Of a stretch of 64,000 bases of DNA, positions 50,765-59,847 are shown piece by piece. Every line of letters begins with the position of its first letter. Position 1 is the stretch's first letter. The stretch is from Glycomyces sp. TRM65418 (GTDB lineage Bacteria; Actinomycetota; Actinomycetes; Mycobacteriales; Micromonosporaceae). The stretch covers positions 186,001 through 250,000 of the forward strand of contig NZ_JAJFAX010000007.1 in NCBI RefSeq assembly GCF_019710475.1. The letters run 5' to 3'. Below the pieces are notes generated by a model. It worked only from the letters and a program-made list of their open reading frames with translations. It did not search any database and was not told the origin of the DNA. Position numbers and translations under genes: made by a program.

Positions 50765-52431
50765 CCGGGATCGTCTTCGACCGCGTCGCCTTCGCCTACG
50801 AGGGCACGCCGGTCCTCGACGACGTGTCCTTCGACCTGCCCGAAGGGGAGTTCTGCCTGCTCGTGGGCCCGACGGGCGCGGGCAAGTCGACGCTCCTCAA
50901 ATCGGTCAACGGCCTCGTCCCCCACTTCACCGGCGGCACGATGCGCGGGCGCATCGCCGTGGCCGGGCGCGAGGTGCGCGGGTCCACGCCCGCCGACCTG
51001 GCCGACGTCGTCGGCTACGTCGGCCAGGACCCGCTCGCGGGGTTCGTCACCGACGAGGTCGAGCGCGAACTCGCCTACACCGCCGAGCAGCTCGGCGTCG
51101 ACCCCGCCGCGATGCGCAAGCGCGTCAGTGAGATCGTGGACCTCCTCGGCCTCGCCGACGTGCGCGACCGCGACCTCGCCGCGCTCTCCTCGGGCCAGCG
51201 CCAGCGGGTCGCCATCGGCGCGGCCCTCGTCGCCGGGCCCGCCGCGCTCGTCCTCGACGAGCCGACCTCCGCGCTCGACCCGACCGCCGCCGACGAGGTG
51301 CTCTCGGCGCTGCACCGCCTCGTCCACGATCTCGGCGTCACGGTCCTGCTCGCGGAGCACCGGCTCGAACGCGTCGCGCAGTACGCCGATTCGGCGCTGC
51401 TGCTCCACGGCGGCACGGTGACCGCCGGACCGGTCGGCGAGGTCCTGGCCGCGTCGCCGATCGCCCCGCCGGTGGTCGAGCTGGGCCGCCTGGCCGGATG
51501 GCCGGGCCCGCCGGTGACGATCCGCGAGGCGCGACGCCACGCGGCCGGGCTGCGCGAAGCGCTGGCCGGGCGCCGCCCGGAACCGCCGCCCGCCCACGGT
51601 GCGGCGGTCACCGCACCGGGCCGCCGCAAGCGCGCGACCGCCGACGCCGAGCCGCCGCTGCTCGACGCCCGGGACGTCCACGTCCGCTATCCCGGCGGCG
51701 TGCGGGCCGTGAACGGCGTCGACCTGGTCGCCGCCCGGTGCGAACGCATCGCCCTCATGGGCCGCAACGGGTCCGGCAAGTCGAGCCTGCTGTGGGCCTT
51801 GCAGGGCACCGGGAAGCGCTCGAGCGGGCAGGTCGCGATCGGCGGCGCCGACCCCGCGGCGCGCAAGCCGGCCGAGCGCCGCCAGCTCGCCGGCCTCGTC
51901 CCGGCCGAGCCGGCCGATCTGCTGTACGCCGAGACCGTCGCAGACGAGTGCGAGGGCGCGGACGACGACGGGCGCGCGCCGCGGGGCACCTGCGCGAAGA
52001 TCCTCGCCGACCTGGTGGAGGGGGTCGACGGGTCGGCGCACCCGCGCGACCTCTCCGAGGGTCAGCGGCTGGCGTTGGCGCTGGCCGTGACCCTCACGGC
52101 CGCACCCCCGCTGCTGCTGCTCGACGAGCCGACGCGGGGCCTGGACTATCCGGCGAAGGCGGCGCTCGCGGCGCGGCTGGGCAGGCTCGCCGAGGCCGGG
52201 CACTGCGTGGTCGTGTCGACCCATGACGTGGAGTTCTGCGCCGAGTTCGCGACCCGGGTGGTGGTCCTCTCCGACGGCGAGGTGGTCGCGGACGGCCCGG
52301 CCCGGCAGATCGTCGCGGCGTCGCCGATGTTCGCCCCGCAGGTCGAGAAGGTCCTGCCGGGCTGGCTCACCGTCGGGGAAGTGGCGGCGGCCTTGAACGG
52401 GAACGGAACCGGCGATGACCCGGACGACTGA
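50761..52431 (+). CDS. ECF transporter fused ATPase EcfA-EcfA'
   Basis: A 556-residue tandem ABC ATPase. First domain: Walker A GPTGAGKST (36-44), Q-loop VGQDP, signature LSSGQRQRV, Walker B LVLDEPTSALDP, switch LAEHRLE. Second domain: Walker A GRNGSGKSS (about 335-343), signature LSEGQRLAL, Walker B LLLDEPTRGLD, switch STHDVEF. The loop GLVPAEPADLLYAETV is degenerate compared with the first half. Two-in-one EcfA is normal for actinobacterial ECF systems. ATG overlaps the ecfT stop (ATGA). Confidence 0.92.
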   Translation: MTGIVFDRVAFAYEGTPVLDDVSFDLPEGEFCLLVGPTGAGKSTLLKSVNGLVPHFTGGTMRGRIAVAGREVRGSTPADLADVVGYVGQDPLAGFVTDEVERELAYTAEQLGVDPAAMRKRVSEIVDLLGLADVRDRDLAALSSGQRQRVAIGAALVAGPAALVLDEPTSALDPTAADEVLSALHRLVHDLGVTVLLAEHRLERVAQYADSALLLHGGTVTAGPVGEVLAASPIAPPVVELGRLAGWPGPPVTIREARRHAAGLREALAGRRPEPPPAHGAAVTAPGRRKRATADAEPPLLDARDVHVRYPGGVRAVNGVDLVAARCERIALMGRNGSGKSSLLWALQGTGKRSSGQVAIGGADPAARKPAERRQLAGLVPAEPADLLYAETVADECEGADDDGRAPRGTCAKILADLVEGVDGSAHPRDLSEGQRLALALAVTLTAAPPLLLLDEPTRGLDYPAKAALAARLGRLAEAGHCVVVSTHDVEFCAEFATRVVVLSDGEVVADGPARQIVAASPMFAPQVEKVLPGWLTVGEVAAALNGNGTGDDPDD

Positions 52432-53254
52432 GCCGCGATCGACCGGGCCGGAGCCGGTCGAGGCGGTCGCGTCGGCGCCGCGACCGGCCGTGCGCTGGAG
52501 GGCCGCGGTGGCGCTCGCGCTGGCCGCGGGGTTCGGGCTCGTCGCGATGTCCTGGCCGCTGCTGGCGGCGCCGGGCGGGGCGCTGACCGAGACCACTTCG
52601 GGCCCTTGGCTGTTCGCGCTGCTGCTGCCGCTGGTGACGGCGACGGCGGTCATCCAGCTCACCGAGGGCGGGCTGGACGCGCGGGCGGTCGCGATGCTCG
52701 GCGTCCTGTCGGCGGTGGTGGCGGCGGTCCGCCCGTTCGGCGCGGGCGCGGCGGGCGTGGAGACGGTGTTCTTCCTGATCATCCTGGCGGGCCGGGTGTT
52801 CGGGCCGGGATTCGGGTTCATCCTGGGCTGCACGGGCCTGTTCGCCTCGGCGCTGCTGACGGGCGGAGTCGGCCCGTGGCTGCCGTACCAGATGCTCGCG
52901 TCGGCGTTCGTGGGCCTGGGCGCGGGGCTCCTGCCGGGGACCGCCGCGGGCACCCGCGCGGGCCGGGCCGGAGAGCTGGCGTTGCTCGCGGTCTACGCGG
53001 CCTGCTCGTCGATCCTGTACGGGCTGCTGATGAACCTGTCGTTCTGGCCGTTCGCGTTCACGCAGGGGAACCTCGCCTATGTGCCGGGCGGCGGGCTGGA
53101 GGAGAACCTGTCGCGGCTGCTCGCCTACTCGTTCGTGACCTCGCTGGGTTGGGACGTCGGCCGGGCGGTGACCACCGTGGTGCTGGTCCTGCTCACGGGT
53201 CCGCTGCTGCTGCGGGTGCTGCGGCGGGCCGCGAGGAAGGCGAACTGGGTCTGA
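52415..53254 (+). CDS. ECF transporter substrate-binding S component, probable cobalamin type
   Basis: A 279-residue membrane protein with about six helices, the size of S components of the CbrT class. Conserved features include the PFGAGAAGVETVFFLIILAGR stretch split here into PFGAGAAG and FFLIILAGRVFGPGFGF, with helices and loops consistent with the fold. No ligand residue can be read off; the cobalamin assignment rests on the riboswitch and the transcobalamin-like proteins in the same operon. Overlaps the end of the ATPase gene by 17 bases. Confidence 0.8.
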   Translation: MTRTTEPRSTGPEPVEAVASAPRPAVRWRAAVALALAAGFGLVAMSWPLLAAPGGALTETTSGPWLFALLLPLVTATAVIQLTEGGLDARAVAMLGVLSAVVAAVRPFGAGAAGVETVFFLIILAGRVFGPGFGFILGCTGLFASALLTGGVGPWLPYQMLASAFVGLGAGLLPGTAAGTRAGRAGELALLAVYAACSSILYGLLMNLSFWPFAFTQGNLAYVPGGGLEENLSRLLAYSFVTSLGWDVGRAVTTVVLVLLTGPLLLRVLRRAARKANWV

Positions 53255-53257
53255 GCC

Positions 53258-53509
53258 TCAGGCGCCGGCCTCGGCGGCGAGCTGCTCGAATTCGGCGGCG
53301 ATGTCGGCGTCCGCCTGGGCGTAGGTCGCCGCGCATCGGCGCAGGCCGTCGGCGTGGCGGCCGATCGACGCACCGAGCCGGCCGGTGAGATCCGACAGTT
53401 CCGCGCAGCCCTCGGCGTACGCTTCGGCGAAGCAGAGGCCGGGCAGGCCCCAGGTCGTCTCGGCCGCGCCCGCTTCGGAGGCGACCGCGGCGATCGCCGC
53501 CGCGTTCAC
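53258..53509 (-). CDS. EspC-like ESX-associated small helical protein
   Basis: An 83-residue protein predicted as two helices. The C-terminal half IGRHADGLRRCAATYAQADADIAAEFEQL has, in part, the HA-x2-L-x3-A-x2-Y-x3-D spacing of EspC/DUF2580 proteins, which accompany type VII secretion; the N-terminal half has the alternating pattern of the same family. Its GTG overlaps the stop of the upstream gene (GTGA), so the two are co-translated. No ESX core gene is nearby. Confidence 0.65.
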   Translation of the reverse strand: MNAAAIAAVASEAGAAETTWGLPGLCFAEAYAEGCAELSDLTGRLGASIGRHADGLRRCAATYAQADADIAAEFEQLAAEAGA

Positions 53510-54165
53510 GCGTTGCGCGCCACCCGGAAGCCGAGGTCGTCGATCTGGAGGGTCGGCATGGTGCGCCGCCGCACGCCGGCCCGGCAGGACCAGTGCTCGT
53601 CGGCCCAGCCGCCGCCCTTGATGACCCGGTAGTCGCCGTAGACCTCGGCGTCGTAGACGTCCCAGCACCATTCCCAGACGTTGCCGAGCATGTCGTGCAG
53701 GCCCCAGGCGTTCGGCGTCTTCCCGCCGCCCCGGTGCGGGCGTGCGTCGGCGTTGCCGCGGTACCAGGCGATCTCGTCGAGTTCGCCGTACCGCGGCCCG
53801 GTGGTGCCGGCCCGGCAGGCGTACTCCCATTCGGCCTCGGTGGGCAGCCGGTACCCGTCGGCCGACCGGTCCCATGCCACGCGGTCGGCGTCGCCCTCGC
53901 CCTCGGCCATCCGGTAGGCGGGCCGCAGGCCTTCGCGTTCGGAGCGGGCGTTGCACCACTCGACGGCGTCGAACCACGACATCATGGTCGCCGGCAGCAG
54001 GTCGTCACCGCCGAACTCGAACCCGTAGGTCTCCCCGATCGCCCGGCGCGTGACCTGCAGGGGCGACATGAGGAACGGCTCGACCGCGACGGTCCATCGC
54101 CGCTCCGTGCGCCGATCGTGCAGCGTCACGGTCCCGGCCTCGATCGCCACCATTCCCGCATCCAT
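53506..54165 (-). CDS. Formylglycine-generating-enzyme (SUMF1) domain protein
   Basis: A 219-residue single-domain protein of the FGE-sulfatase fold: YRLPTEAEWEYACRAG, NAWGLHDMLGNVWEWCWDVY and VIKGGGWADEHWSCRAGVRRR...LGFRVARN. In true FGE two cysteines near GGS.MC and SYC bind copper; here the first position is not Cys (GGGWAD) and only WSC remains. It may therefore lack formylglycine activity and use the fold for something else, as many SUMF1-domain proteins do. ATG 54165 is placed by TAGGAT 6 bases upstream; GTG-coupled to the EspC-like gene. Confidence 0.85.
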   Translation of the reverse strand: MDAGMVAIEAGTVTLHDRRTERRWTVAVEPFLMSPLQVTRRAIGETYGFEFGGDDLLPATMMSWFDAVEWCNARSEREGLRPAYRMAEGEGDADRVAWDRSADGYRLPTEAEWEYACRAGTTGPRYGELDEIAWYRGNADARPHRGGGKTPNAWGLHDMLGNVWEWCWDVYDAEVYGDYRVIKGGGWADEHWSCRAGVRRRTMPTLQIDDLGFRVARNA

Positions 54166-54171
54166 CGCCGA

Positions 54172-54177
54172 ATCCTA
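54172..54177 (-). promoter_or_regulatory. -10 element TAGGAT of a leaderless transcript
   Basis: TAGGAT, six bases, then ATG 54165 on the minus strand. Confidence 0.55.
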
Positions 54178-54304
54178 GACGGCGCCGCCCGAACACCGGC
54201 AGTTCGGTGATGCCCGACACATTGTTCCGTTCGCGGTCACGTTCGCGGCGGTTGCGGTTTCAACCCGGTGCAAGCGTCCTCGCGAACCGAAACGGAGCAC
54301 TCCC

Positions 54305-54652
54305 ATGCACACCGCCTACATCATCGTCACCGTCGCCGCCGGCCTCTGGGTGGCCTTCTCGGCCTACTCGATCGTCGCCAAGGCCGCGTTCGTGGTCGAG
54401 CCGCTGGTCGAGTACGGCGTGCCGCGATCGTGGTGGCCGTGGCTCGGCGCGGCGAAGGCCGCCGGGGCGCTCGGCCTCCTCGCCGGTCCGTTCTGGCCCG
54501 CCCTCGGGATCGCCGCCGCGATCGGCCTGGTTCTGTATTTCCTCGGCGCGGTCGTCACCGTGCTGCGGGCCCGTTCCTACGGGACGCTGTTCGCACCGCT
54601 CATGTACCTGGTCCCGGTCACCGCGGCGCTCGTGCTCGGCGTCCTCGCCTGA
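54305..54652 (+). CDS. DoxX-like small membrane protein
   Basis: A 115-residue protein with four predicted membrane helices and the charged/polar pattern of the DoxX/DoxD-like group (FSAYSIVAKAAFVVEPLVEYGVP and WPWLGAAKAAGALGLL). These proteins are thought to sit in the envelope and interact with redox partners, but the function of this one is unknown. ATG with CGGAG upstream; it precedes a bidirectional terminator and the CMD-like gene. Confidence 0.78.
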   Translation: MHTAYIIVTVAAGLWVAFSAYSIVAKAAFVVEPLVEYGVPRSWWPWLGAAKAAGALGLLAGPFWPALGIAAAIGLVLYFLGAVVTVLRARSYGTLFAPLMYLVPVTAALVLGVLA

Positions 54653-54662
54653 ACCGCGCACG

Positions 54663-54698
54663 CGACGGGGCCCGCGCCTTCCGGCGCGGGCCCCGTCG
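54663..54698. terminator. Bidirectional 16-bp perfect hairpin
   Basis: Arms 54663-54678 and 54683-54698 with a TTCC loop, between convergent genes. Confidence 0.85.
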
Positions 54699-54707
54699 CC
54701 GCACCGG

Positions 54708-55178
54708 CTACTTCGTCCACTGCTCGGCGAGGGGGACGCCCACCTTCGGGCTGCCGATCAGCGCCAGAGGGAGGAAGTAGCCGATCTGGCCGAGGACGCC
54801 GGTGAGGACCACCAGCTCCCGGTCGCTGAGGTGCTGCCTGGCCTCCTCGAACAGCTCGTCGCTGACGCGGGGCCCCGTGGGGTTCGGGGTGTGCACCGCT
54901 TCGGCGAGGGCGAGCGCGGCCCGCTCGGCGTCGGTGAAGTAGGGCGCGGTCCGCCAGGTGGCGACGGCCCCGAGGCGCTCGGGGGTGTCCTCGGCCTCCT
55001 GGATCTGGCGGGCGGTCACGTAGGAGCTCCCGACGAGCTGACCGACGCGCAGCTGCACGAGCGTGACGAGGGCCTGCGGGAGGACGCCTTCGGCGTTGAC
55101 CTTGTTGACGGCGGCGGCGATCTCGCCGACGACGGGCAGGTGCTGGGCGGGGTTCTCGATGCGGGGCGTGGTGATCAT
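54708..55178 (-). CDS. Carboxymuconolactone decarboxylase-family protein without CxxC
   Basis: A 156-residue helical protein of the CMD/AhpD fold: AAAVNKVNAEGVLPQALVTLVQLRVGQ, AERAALALAEAVHTPNPTG, LSDRELVVLTGVLGQIGYF. In AhpD-type members a CxxC follows the first helix pair; here the place reads GSSYVTARQ, so no redox pair. It is therefore unlikely to be a peroxidase/disulfide enzyme and may be a decarboxylase or a fold relative. ATG 55178 with GAAGGGA 7 bases upstream. Confidence 0.8.
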   Translation of the reverse strand: MITTPRIENPAQHLPVVGEIAAAVNKVNAEGVLPQALVTLVQLRVGQLVGSSYVTARQIQEAEDTPERLGAVATWRTAPYFTDAERAALALAEAVHTPNPTGPRVSDELFEEARQHLSDRELVVLTGVLGQIGYFLPLALIGSPKVGVPLAEQWTK

Positions 55179-55273
55179 GGCGGTTCCCTTCGTCGATCCG
55201 GTACACCCCCATGACGGACGCCGGGCCGCGGACGTGACCGCTCCCGATCGCCCATCATAGGAGACCTCGGTCA

Positions 55274-55438
55274 CATGGGTTCGCGGACGACGGCGGCGAA
55301 CCCGCGCCCGAGCGGGGTCTCGGCGTCGGCCCGCCGGGCCAGGACGACGCGCAGCGGTTCGACGTCGGCGAGCGGCGCCCCCACCAGGTCGGGCCAGGGG
55401 TAGGAGGCGGCCGTGCTCTGCGGCGCGAAGCAGATCGC
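55274..55438 (-). pseudogene. C-terminal fragment of a LysR-type regulator
   Basis: The minus-strand reading ICFAPQSTAASYPWPDLV then PLADVEPLRVVLARRAD and GRGFAAVVREPM is the end of a LysR ligand-binding domain, including the usual GV.fvP and v.ep.rv.LA.R motifs. All of the N-terminal DNA-binding part is missing. Confidence 0.6.
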
Positions 55439-55445
55439 CGCGCCC

Positions 55446-55631
55446 GCGGCGGACGGGAACCCGGCCAAGGCGGCCGCGGCGATCCTGGAGGCGCTGGCGG
55501 CCGATCCGGTCCCCCTGCGGCTCGCGCTCGGCGACACCGCGGTCGACGCGATCAGCGCCGACCTCAAGGCCCCGACCGAGGAACTGGCGGCGTGGGAGCA
55601 CGTCTCCCGGGCGATGAACTTCGACGACTGA
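55446..55631 (+). pseudogene. C-terminal fragment of a short-chain dehydrogenase
   Basis: The plus-strand reading NPAKAAAAILEALAAD, LRLALGDTAVDAI and ELAAWEHVSRAMNFDD is the C-terminal end of a classical SDR. The Rossmann core and active site are absent. It is open up to 55413, but that extension has no SDR character. Confidence 0.6.
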
Positions 55632-55637
55632 CCGCTT

Positions 55638-55669
55638 CAGGGCCCGCCGACCGTCACCGGCGGGCCCTG
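55638..55669. terminator. 12-bp perfect hairpin
   Basis: Arms 55638-55649 and 55658-55669, loop 8 bases. It lies between the SDR remnant and the convergent gene at 55654-56040 and overlaps the 3' end of the latter. Confidence 0.7.
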
Positions 55670-56040
55670 AGGAGCCGGCGCCAGCGCGGCAGCTCCGCGA
55701 CGACGCTCGCCGACGTCAAGACGCTCAACGCCGTTGCGGCCCACCACGGCCAGGCGATCCAGGCGGCGACGATCCCACCGGCCATGGTCGCGGCGAGGAT
55801 CGCGAGGGTCACCCGCCCGGGAACGGGGATGAAGACGTGCGGTTTGTCGCCGGGGGTCGCGTACACGGCGGGGATCGCGATCGCGGCGAGCACCACGGCG
55901 ACCGCCAACGGCAGCGAGACGTGGGCGACGGCCGTGCCGACGGCGGCCCACGCGCCCAGTTCGGTGAGGAACCGCAGCGCGGCGGCCTTCCGACGCGTCG
56001 GGGAGGCCGCGCCCATGTCGTGGACGGAAGCAGGCGTCAT
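55654..56040 (-). CDS. Small polytopic membrane protein (DUF2568-like)
   Basis: A 128-residue protein with about four membrane helices and the sequence ELGAWAAVGTAVAHVSLPLAV, IPAVYATPGDKPHVFIPVPG. The PGDK motif and length recall the DUF2568 group of actinobacterial membrane proteins, but I state that with caution. ATG 56040 with GAGGATGG upstream. Confidence 0.65.
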   Translation of the reverse strand: MTPASVHDMGAASPTRRKAAALRFLTELGAWAAVGTAVAHVSLPLAVAVVLAAIAIPAVYATPGDKPHVFIPVPGRVTLAILAATMAGGIVAAWIAWPWWAATALSVLTSASVVAELPRWRRLLRARR

Positions 56041-56154
56041 CCCGCCATCCTCGCAGGCGGGCAACGCGTGCCGCAGCGGCCGCAGTATCAGCCGGGGCAC
56101 CGCAATCCACCCCCGAGGGAGACTTGCTGCGCACCGCCGCGGCAGCGGCATGGG

Positions 56155-56190
56155 CCGGGCCCGTCGCTCCGCGTGGAGCGACGGGCCCGG
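56155..56190 (-). terminator. 16-bp perfect hairpin ending dnaE
   Basis: Arms 56155-56170 and 56175-56190 with a GCGT loop, just past the dnaE stop at 56207. Confidence 0.82.
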
Positions 56191-56206
56191 CCGGTGCCCG
56201 CGAGGG

Positions 56207-59200
56207 CTATCCGACGACGGCTCCGGCGCCCAGGAGCGCCTTGAGGTCGGCCGACAGCTCGACCGAGGGCCGCACCCGCCAGGCGTCGCCCAGCGCCAGC
56301 ACGGTGGTCTTCGGGCCGTTCGCCAGCTGCACCCGCACCTGCGCTTCGCCGCGGTGGGTCTTGAACGTGTCCGAGAGCTTCTCGATGAGGTCCTGGTTCA
56401 CCGCGGAGGCCCGCAGCGCCAACGTGATCGGCGCCGAGTTCGCCTCCGGGCCCGTGGAGGTGTCGAGGACGGCGAGGTCCTGGGCGATGAGCTGCGCGGT
56501 CCCGTCGCGGCGGTCCAGCTTGCCCTTGACGCAGCACACGAGGTCGTCGGCGAGCGAGTCGGACACGAGCTCGTAGGTGTTGGGGAAGAACCGGACCTCG
56601 ATCGAACCGGCGAGGTCCTCGAGCGTGGCCGACGCCCACAGCTTGCCCTGCTTGGTGACGCGCTTGGCGACGTTCTGCAGGATCCCGGCGACGCGCACGT
56701 TCGCGCCGTCGGGGAGCTCCTCGCCGTGCAGCGCCGCGATCGGTCGGTCCGCATTGGACGACAGGAGCCGCTCGAAGCCGTTGAGCGGGTGGTCGGAGAC
56801 GTACAGGCCGAGCATCTCCCGTTCGAACGCGAGCTTGTCGCGCCGCTCCCATTCGTCGTCGGCGATGGTCAGGTCGACGCCGAGGGTCTCGGTCGTGTCG
56901 GCCATCATGCCGCCGAACAGGTCGAACTGGCCGCGCGCCTCCTCCTTCTTGATGGAGACCATCGCGTCGATCGCCTTCTCGTGCACCTCCGCCAGGCCGC
57001 GCCGGGCGTGCCCGAGCGAGTCGAACGCGCCCGCCTTGATGAGCGACTCGACGGTGCGCTTGTTGCACACCGCCGCGGGCACCTTCTGCAGGAAGTCCTT
57101 GAAGTCGGTGTAGGCGCCCTTCTCCTCGCGGGCCTCGATGATCCCGGCGACGACGTTCGCGCCCACGTTCCGGACCGCGCCCAGGCCGTAGCGGATGTCC
57201 TTGCCGACCGGGTGGAACATGTGCCGGGACTCGTTGACGTCCGGGGGCATGACGGTGATGCCCATGCGGCGGCACTCCGAGAGGTACACCGCCGCCTTGT
57301 CCTTCGAGTCGCCCACCGAGGTCAGCAGCGCCGACATGTACTCCGCGGGGTAGTTCGCCTTCAGGTAGGCCGTCCAGTACCCGACGAGCGCGTACCCGGC
57401 CGCGTGCGACTTGTTGAACGCGTACCCGGCGAACGGGAGCATGATGTCCCACAGGGTCTTGATGGACTCCTTGGAGTAGCCGTTGGCGAGCATGCCCGCC
57501 TCGTAGTCGGCGTACATCTTCTCCAGGACGTCGACCTTCTTCTTGCCCATGGCCTTGCGGAGCATGTCCGCCTGGCCCATCGTGAAGCCCGCGAGCTTCT
57601 GGGCGATGCGCATGATCTGCTCTTGGTAGACGATGAGGCCGTACGTCTCGGACAGGATCTCGTCCAGCGCCTCCCCGAGCTCGGGGTGCAGCGGCACGAC
57701 CTCCTGGCGCTTGTTCTTGCGGTCGGCGTAGTTGTTGTGCGAGTTCGCGGCCATCGGACCGGGCCGGTACAGGGCGTTCACGGCGATGATGTCGTTGAAC
57801 TCGGTGGGCTGCATGCGCTTGAGCAGCTCGCGCATGGCCCCGCCGTCGAGTTGGAACACGCCGAGGCTGTCGCCGCGCGCCAGCAGCTCGTACGCCTTCG
57901 GGTCGTCCGTCGGCAGCGTGTCGAGGTCGATCTCGACGCCCCGGTTGAGCTTGATCGCCTCGATCGCGTCGCCGATGACGGTGAGGTTCCGCAGCCCCAG
58001 GAAGTCCATCTTCAGCAGGCCGATGTCCTCACAGGACGGATAGTCCCAGCCGGTGATGATCGACCCGTCCGGCCTGGCCCACATCGGGATGCAGTCGATC
58101 AGCGGCTGCGAGGAGAGGATCACCGCGCAGGCGTGGACGCCCGCGTTCCGGATCAGGCCCTCCAGGCCGAGCGCGGTGTCGAAGATCTGACGGACCTCGG
58201 AGTCGTTCTCGATCAGGCTCCGGACCTCCCCCGCCTCCTTGTAGCGCGGGTGCTCCGGGTCCATGATCCCCGCGAGCGGGATGTCCGTGGCCGCCACGGG
58301 CGGCGGCAGCGCCTTGGTGATGCGCTCGGCGATCGAGAAGCCGGGCTGGCCGTGGTGGACGCGCGCGGCGTCCTTGATCGCGGCCTTGGTCTTGATGGTG
58401 CCGAACGTGATGACCTGGGCGACGAACTCCTTGCCGTACTTCTCGGTCGCGTACGTGATCATCTCGCCGCGGCGGCGGTCGTCGAAGTCGATGTCGATGT
58501 CGGGCATCGAGACGCGCTCGGGGTTGAGGAACCGCTCGAACAGCAGGCCGTGCTCGATCGGGTCGATGTTCGTGATCTTCATGGCGTACGCGACCAGGGA
58601 GCCCGCGGCCGAACCGCGGCCCGGGCCGACGTAGATCCCGATCGACCGGGCGTGGTTGATGAGGTCGGCAACGACGAGGAAGTACGACGGGTACCCGGCG
58701 TTGATGATGACGTTCAGCTCGAGCTCGGCCCGCTCCAGGTACTCGGCCGGGACGTCCCGGCCCGGGAAGCGCTCCTTGAGCCCCGTCGCCACCTGCTCGC
58801 GCAGCCACGTGCCCTGGTCGTGACCCTCCGGGACCTCGATGATCGGCATCCGGTCCTGGACGGCGAAGATCTCGTCGTACGGCTCGACCATGTCCGCGAC
58901 CAGGAGCGTGTTCGCGCAGCCCTCCTGCCACAGGTCGTCGGACTTGATCCCGTACATCTCCTGCGCCGAGCGCAGGTAGTAGCCCTCGCCGTCGAACTTG
59001 AACCGCTTCGGGTCGTCCAGCGTGGTCCCCGACTGAACGCACAGCAGCGCCGCGTGCGTGCTCTTCTGGTCCTCGGTCACGAAGTGGGAGTCGTTCGTGA
59101 CCAGCGGCGGGATGCCCATCTTGCGGCCCATCTCGTACAGCTCGTCCTTGACGCGCATGTCGATCTGGTTGTCGTGGTCCATGATCTCGAGGAAGAAGTT

Positions 59201-59749
59201 CTCGGGCCCGAAGATGTCCCGGTAGTCCGAGGCCGCCTGGTAGGCCTCCTTCAACTGGCCCAACCGCATCCGGGTCTGGACCTCGCCGGAGGGGCAGCCG
59301 GTGGTCGCGACGATCCCCGAGCCGTACTGCGCGATGAGCTCCCGGTCCATGCGCGGCTTGTAGTAGTAGCCCTCGAACGAGGCCATGCTGGAGAGCCGGA
59401 ACAGGTTCCGCAGACCCTCCGAGTTCTTCGCGACCATCGTCATGTGCGTGTACGAGCCGCCACCGGAGAGGTCGTCGCCGCGCTGGCTCGGCTCACCCCA
59501 GAAGACGGGCTTCTTGTGGAAGCGGCTCTGCGGCGCGATGTACGCCTCGATCCCGAGGATCGGCTTCACGCCGGCCTTCTTCGCCTCCTGGTAGAACGCG
59601 TAGCCGCCGTACATGTTGCCGTGGTCGGTCATCGCGAGCGCGGGCTGTCCCAGGCGCTGCGCCTCCGCGAACAGGGGTTTGAGTTTCGCGGCCCCGTCGA
59701 GCATCGAGTACTCGGTGTGCACATGCAGGTGGACGTACTGGTTCGACAC
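56207..59749 (-). CDS. dnaE: DNA polymerase III subunit alpha
   Basis: The replicative polymerase, 1180 residues, the usual actinobacterial DnaE length. The N-terminal PHP domain begins [13 protein letters not shown] (7-19); the palm carries [19 protein letters not shown] and the catalytic aspartates in [14 protein letters not shown] (about 413-418); the tau-binding/OB part at the C-terminus ([15 protein letters not shown]) is intact. GTG start with GGGAGC 5 bases upstream. Confidence 0.97.
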   Translation of the reverse strand: MSNQYVHLHVHTEYSMLDGAAKLKPLFAEAQRLGQPALAMTDHGNMYGGYAFYQEAKKAGVKPILGIEAYIAPQSRFHKKPVFWGEPSQRGDDLSGGGSYTHMTMVAKNSEGLRNLFRLSSMASFEGYYYKPRMDRELIAQYGSGIVATTGCPSGEVQTRMRLGQLKEAYQAASDYRDIFGPENFFLEIMDHDNQIDMRVKDELYEMGRKMGIPPLVTNDSHFVTEDQKSTHAALLCVQSGTTLDDPKRFKFDGEGYYLRSAQEMYGIKSDDLWQEGCANTLLVADMVEPYDEIFAVQDRMPIIEVPEGHDQGTWLREQVATGLKERFPGRDVPAEYLERAELELNVIINAGYPSYFLVVADLINHARSIGIYVGPGRGSAAGSLVAYAMKITNIDPIEHGLLFERFLNPERVSMPDIDIDFDDRRRGEMITYATEKYGKEFVAQVITFGTIKTKAAIKDAARVHHGQPGFSIAERITKALPPPVAATDIPLAGIMDPEHPRYKEAGEVRSLIENDSEVRQIFDTALGLEGLIRNAGVHACAVILSSQPLIDCIPMWARPDGSIITGWDYPSCEDIGLLKMDFLGLRNLTVIGDAIEAIKLNRGVEIDLDTLPTDDPKAYELLARGDSLGVFQLDGGAMRELLKRMQPTEFNDIIAVNALYRPGPMAANSHNNYADRKNKRQEVVPLHPELGEALDEILSETYGLIVYQEQIMRIAQKLAGFTMGQADMLRKAMGKKKVDVLEKMYADYEAGMLANGYSKESIKTLWDIMLPFAGYAFNKSHAAGYALVGYWTAYLKANYPAEYMSALLTSVGDSKDKAAVYLSECRRMGITVMPPDVNESRHMFHPVGKDIRYGLGAVRNVGANVVAGIIEAREEKGAYTDFKDFLQKVPAAVCNKRTVESLIKAGAFDSLGHARRGLAEVHEKAIDAMVSIKKEEARGQFDLFGGMMADTTETLGVDLTIADDEWERRDKLAFEREMLGLYVSDHPLNGFERLLSSNADRPIAALHGEELPDGANVRVAGILQNVAKRVTKQGKLWASATLEDLAGSIEVRFFPNTYELVSDSLADDLVCCVKGKLDRRDGTAQLIAQDLAVLDTSTGPEANSAPITLALRASAVNQDLIEKLSDTFKTHRGEAQVRVQLANGPKTTVLALGDAWRVRPSVELSADLKALLGAGAVVG

Positions 59750-59847
59750 GCTTCGCTCCCGCTTTGACCTCTGGTTTCACCCCCGGGAGGCCCTCGCGCG
59801 ATGTCCTCGGAACACCGGCGGGGGCGGCCCGGTTCAGACCTTCAAGC

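Noticed and set aside
55592-59767. A 1391-codon plus-strand frame across dnaE
   Set aside because: It is the antisense of dnaE, whose polymerase motifs are complete; the plus frame is Arg/Val/Asp-rich with no domain, as expected for an antisense frame in GC-rich DNA.
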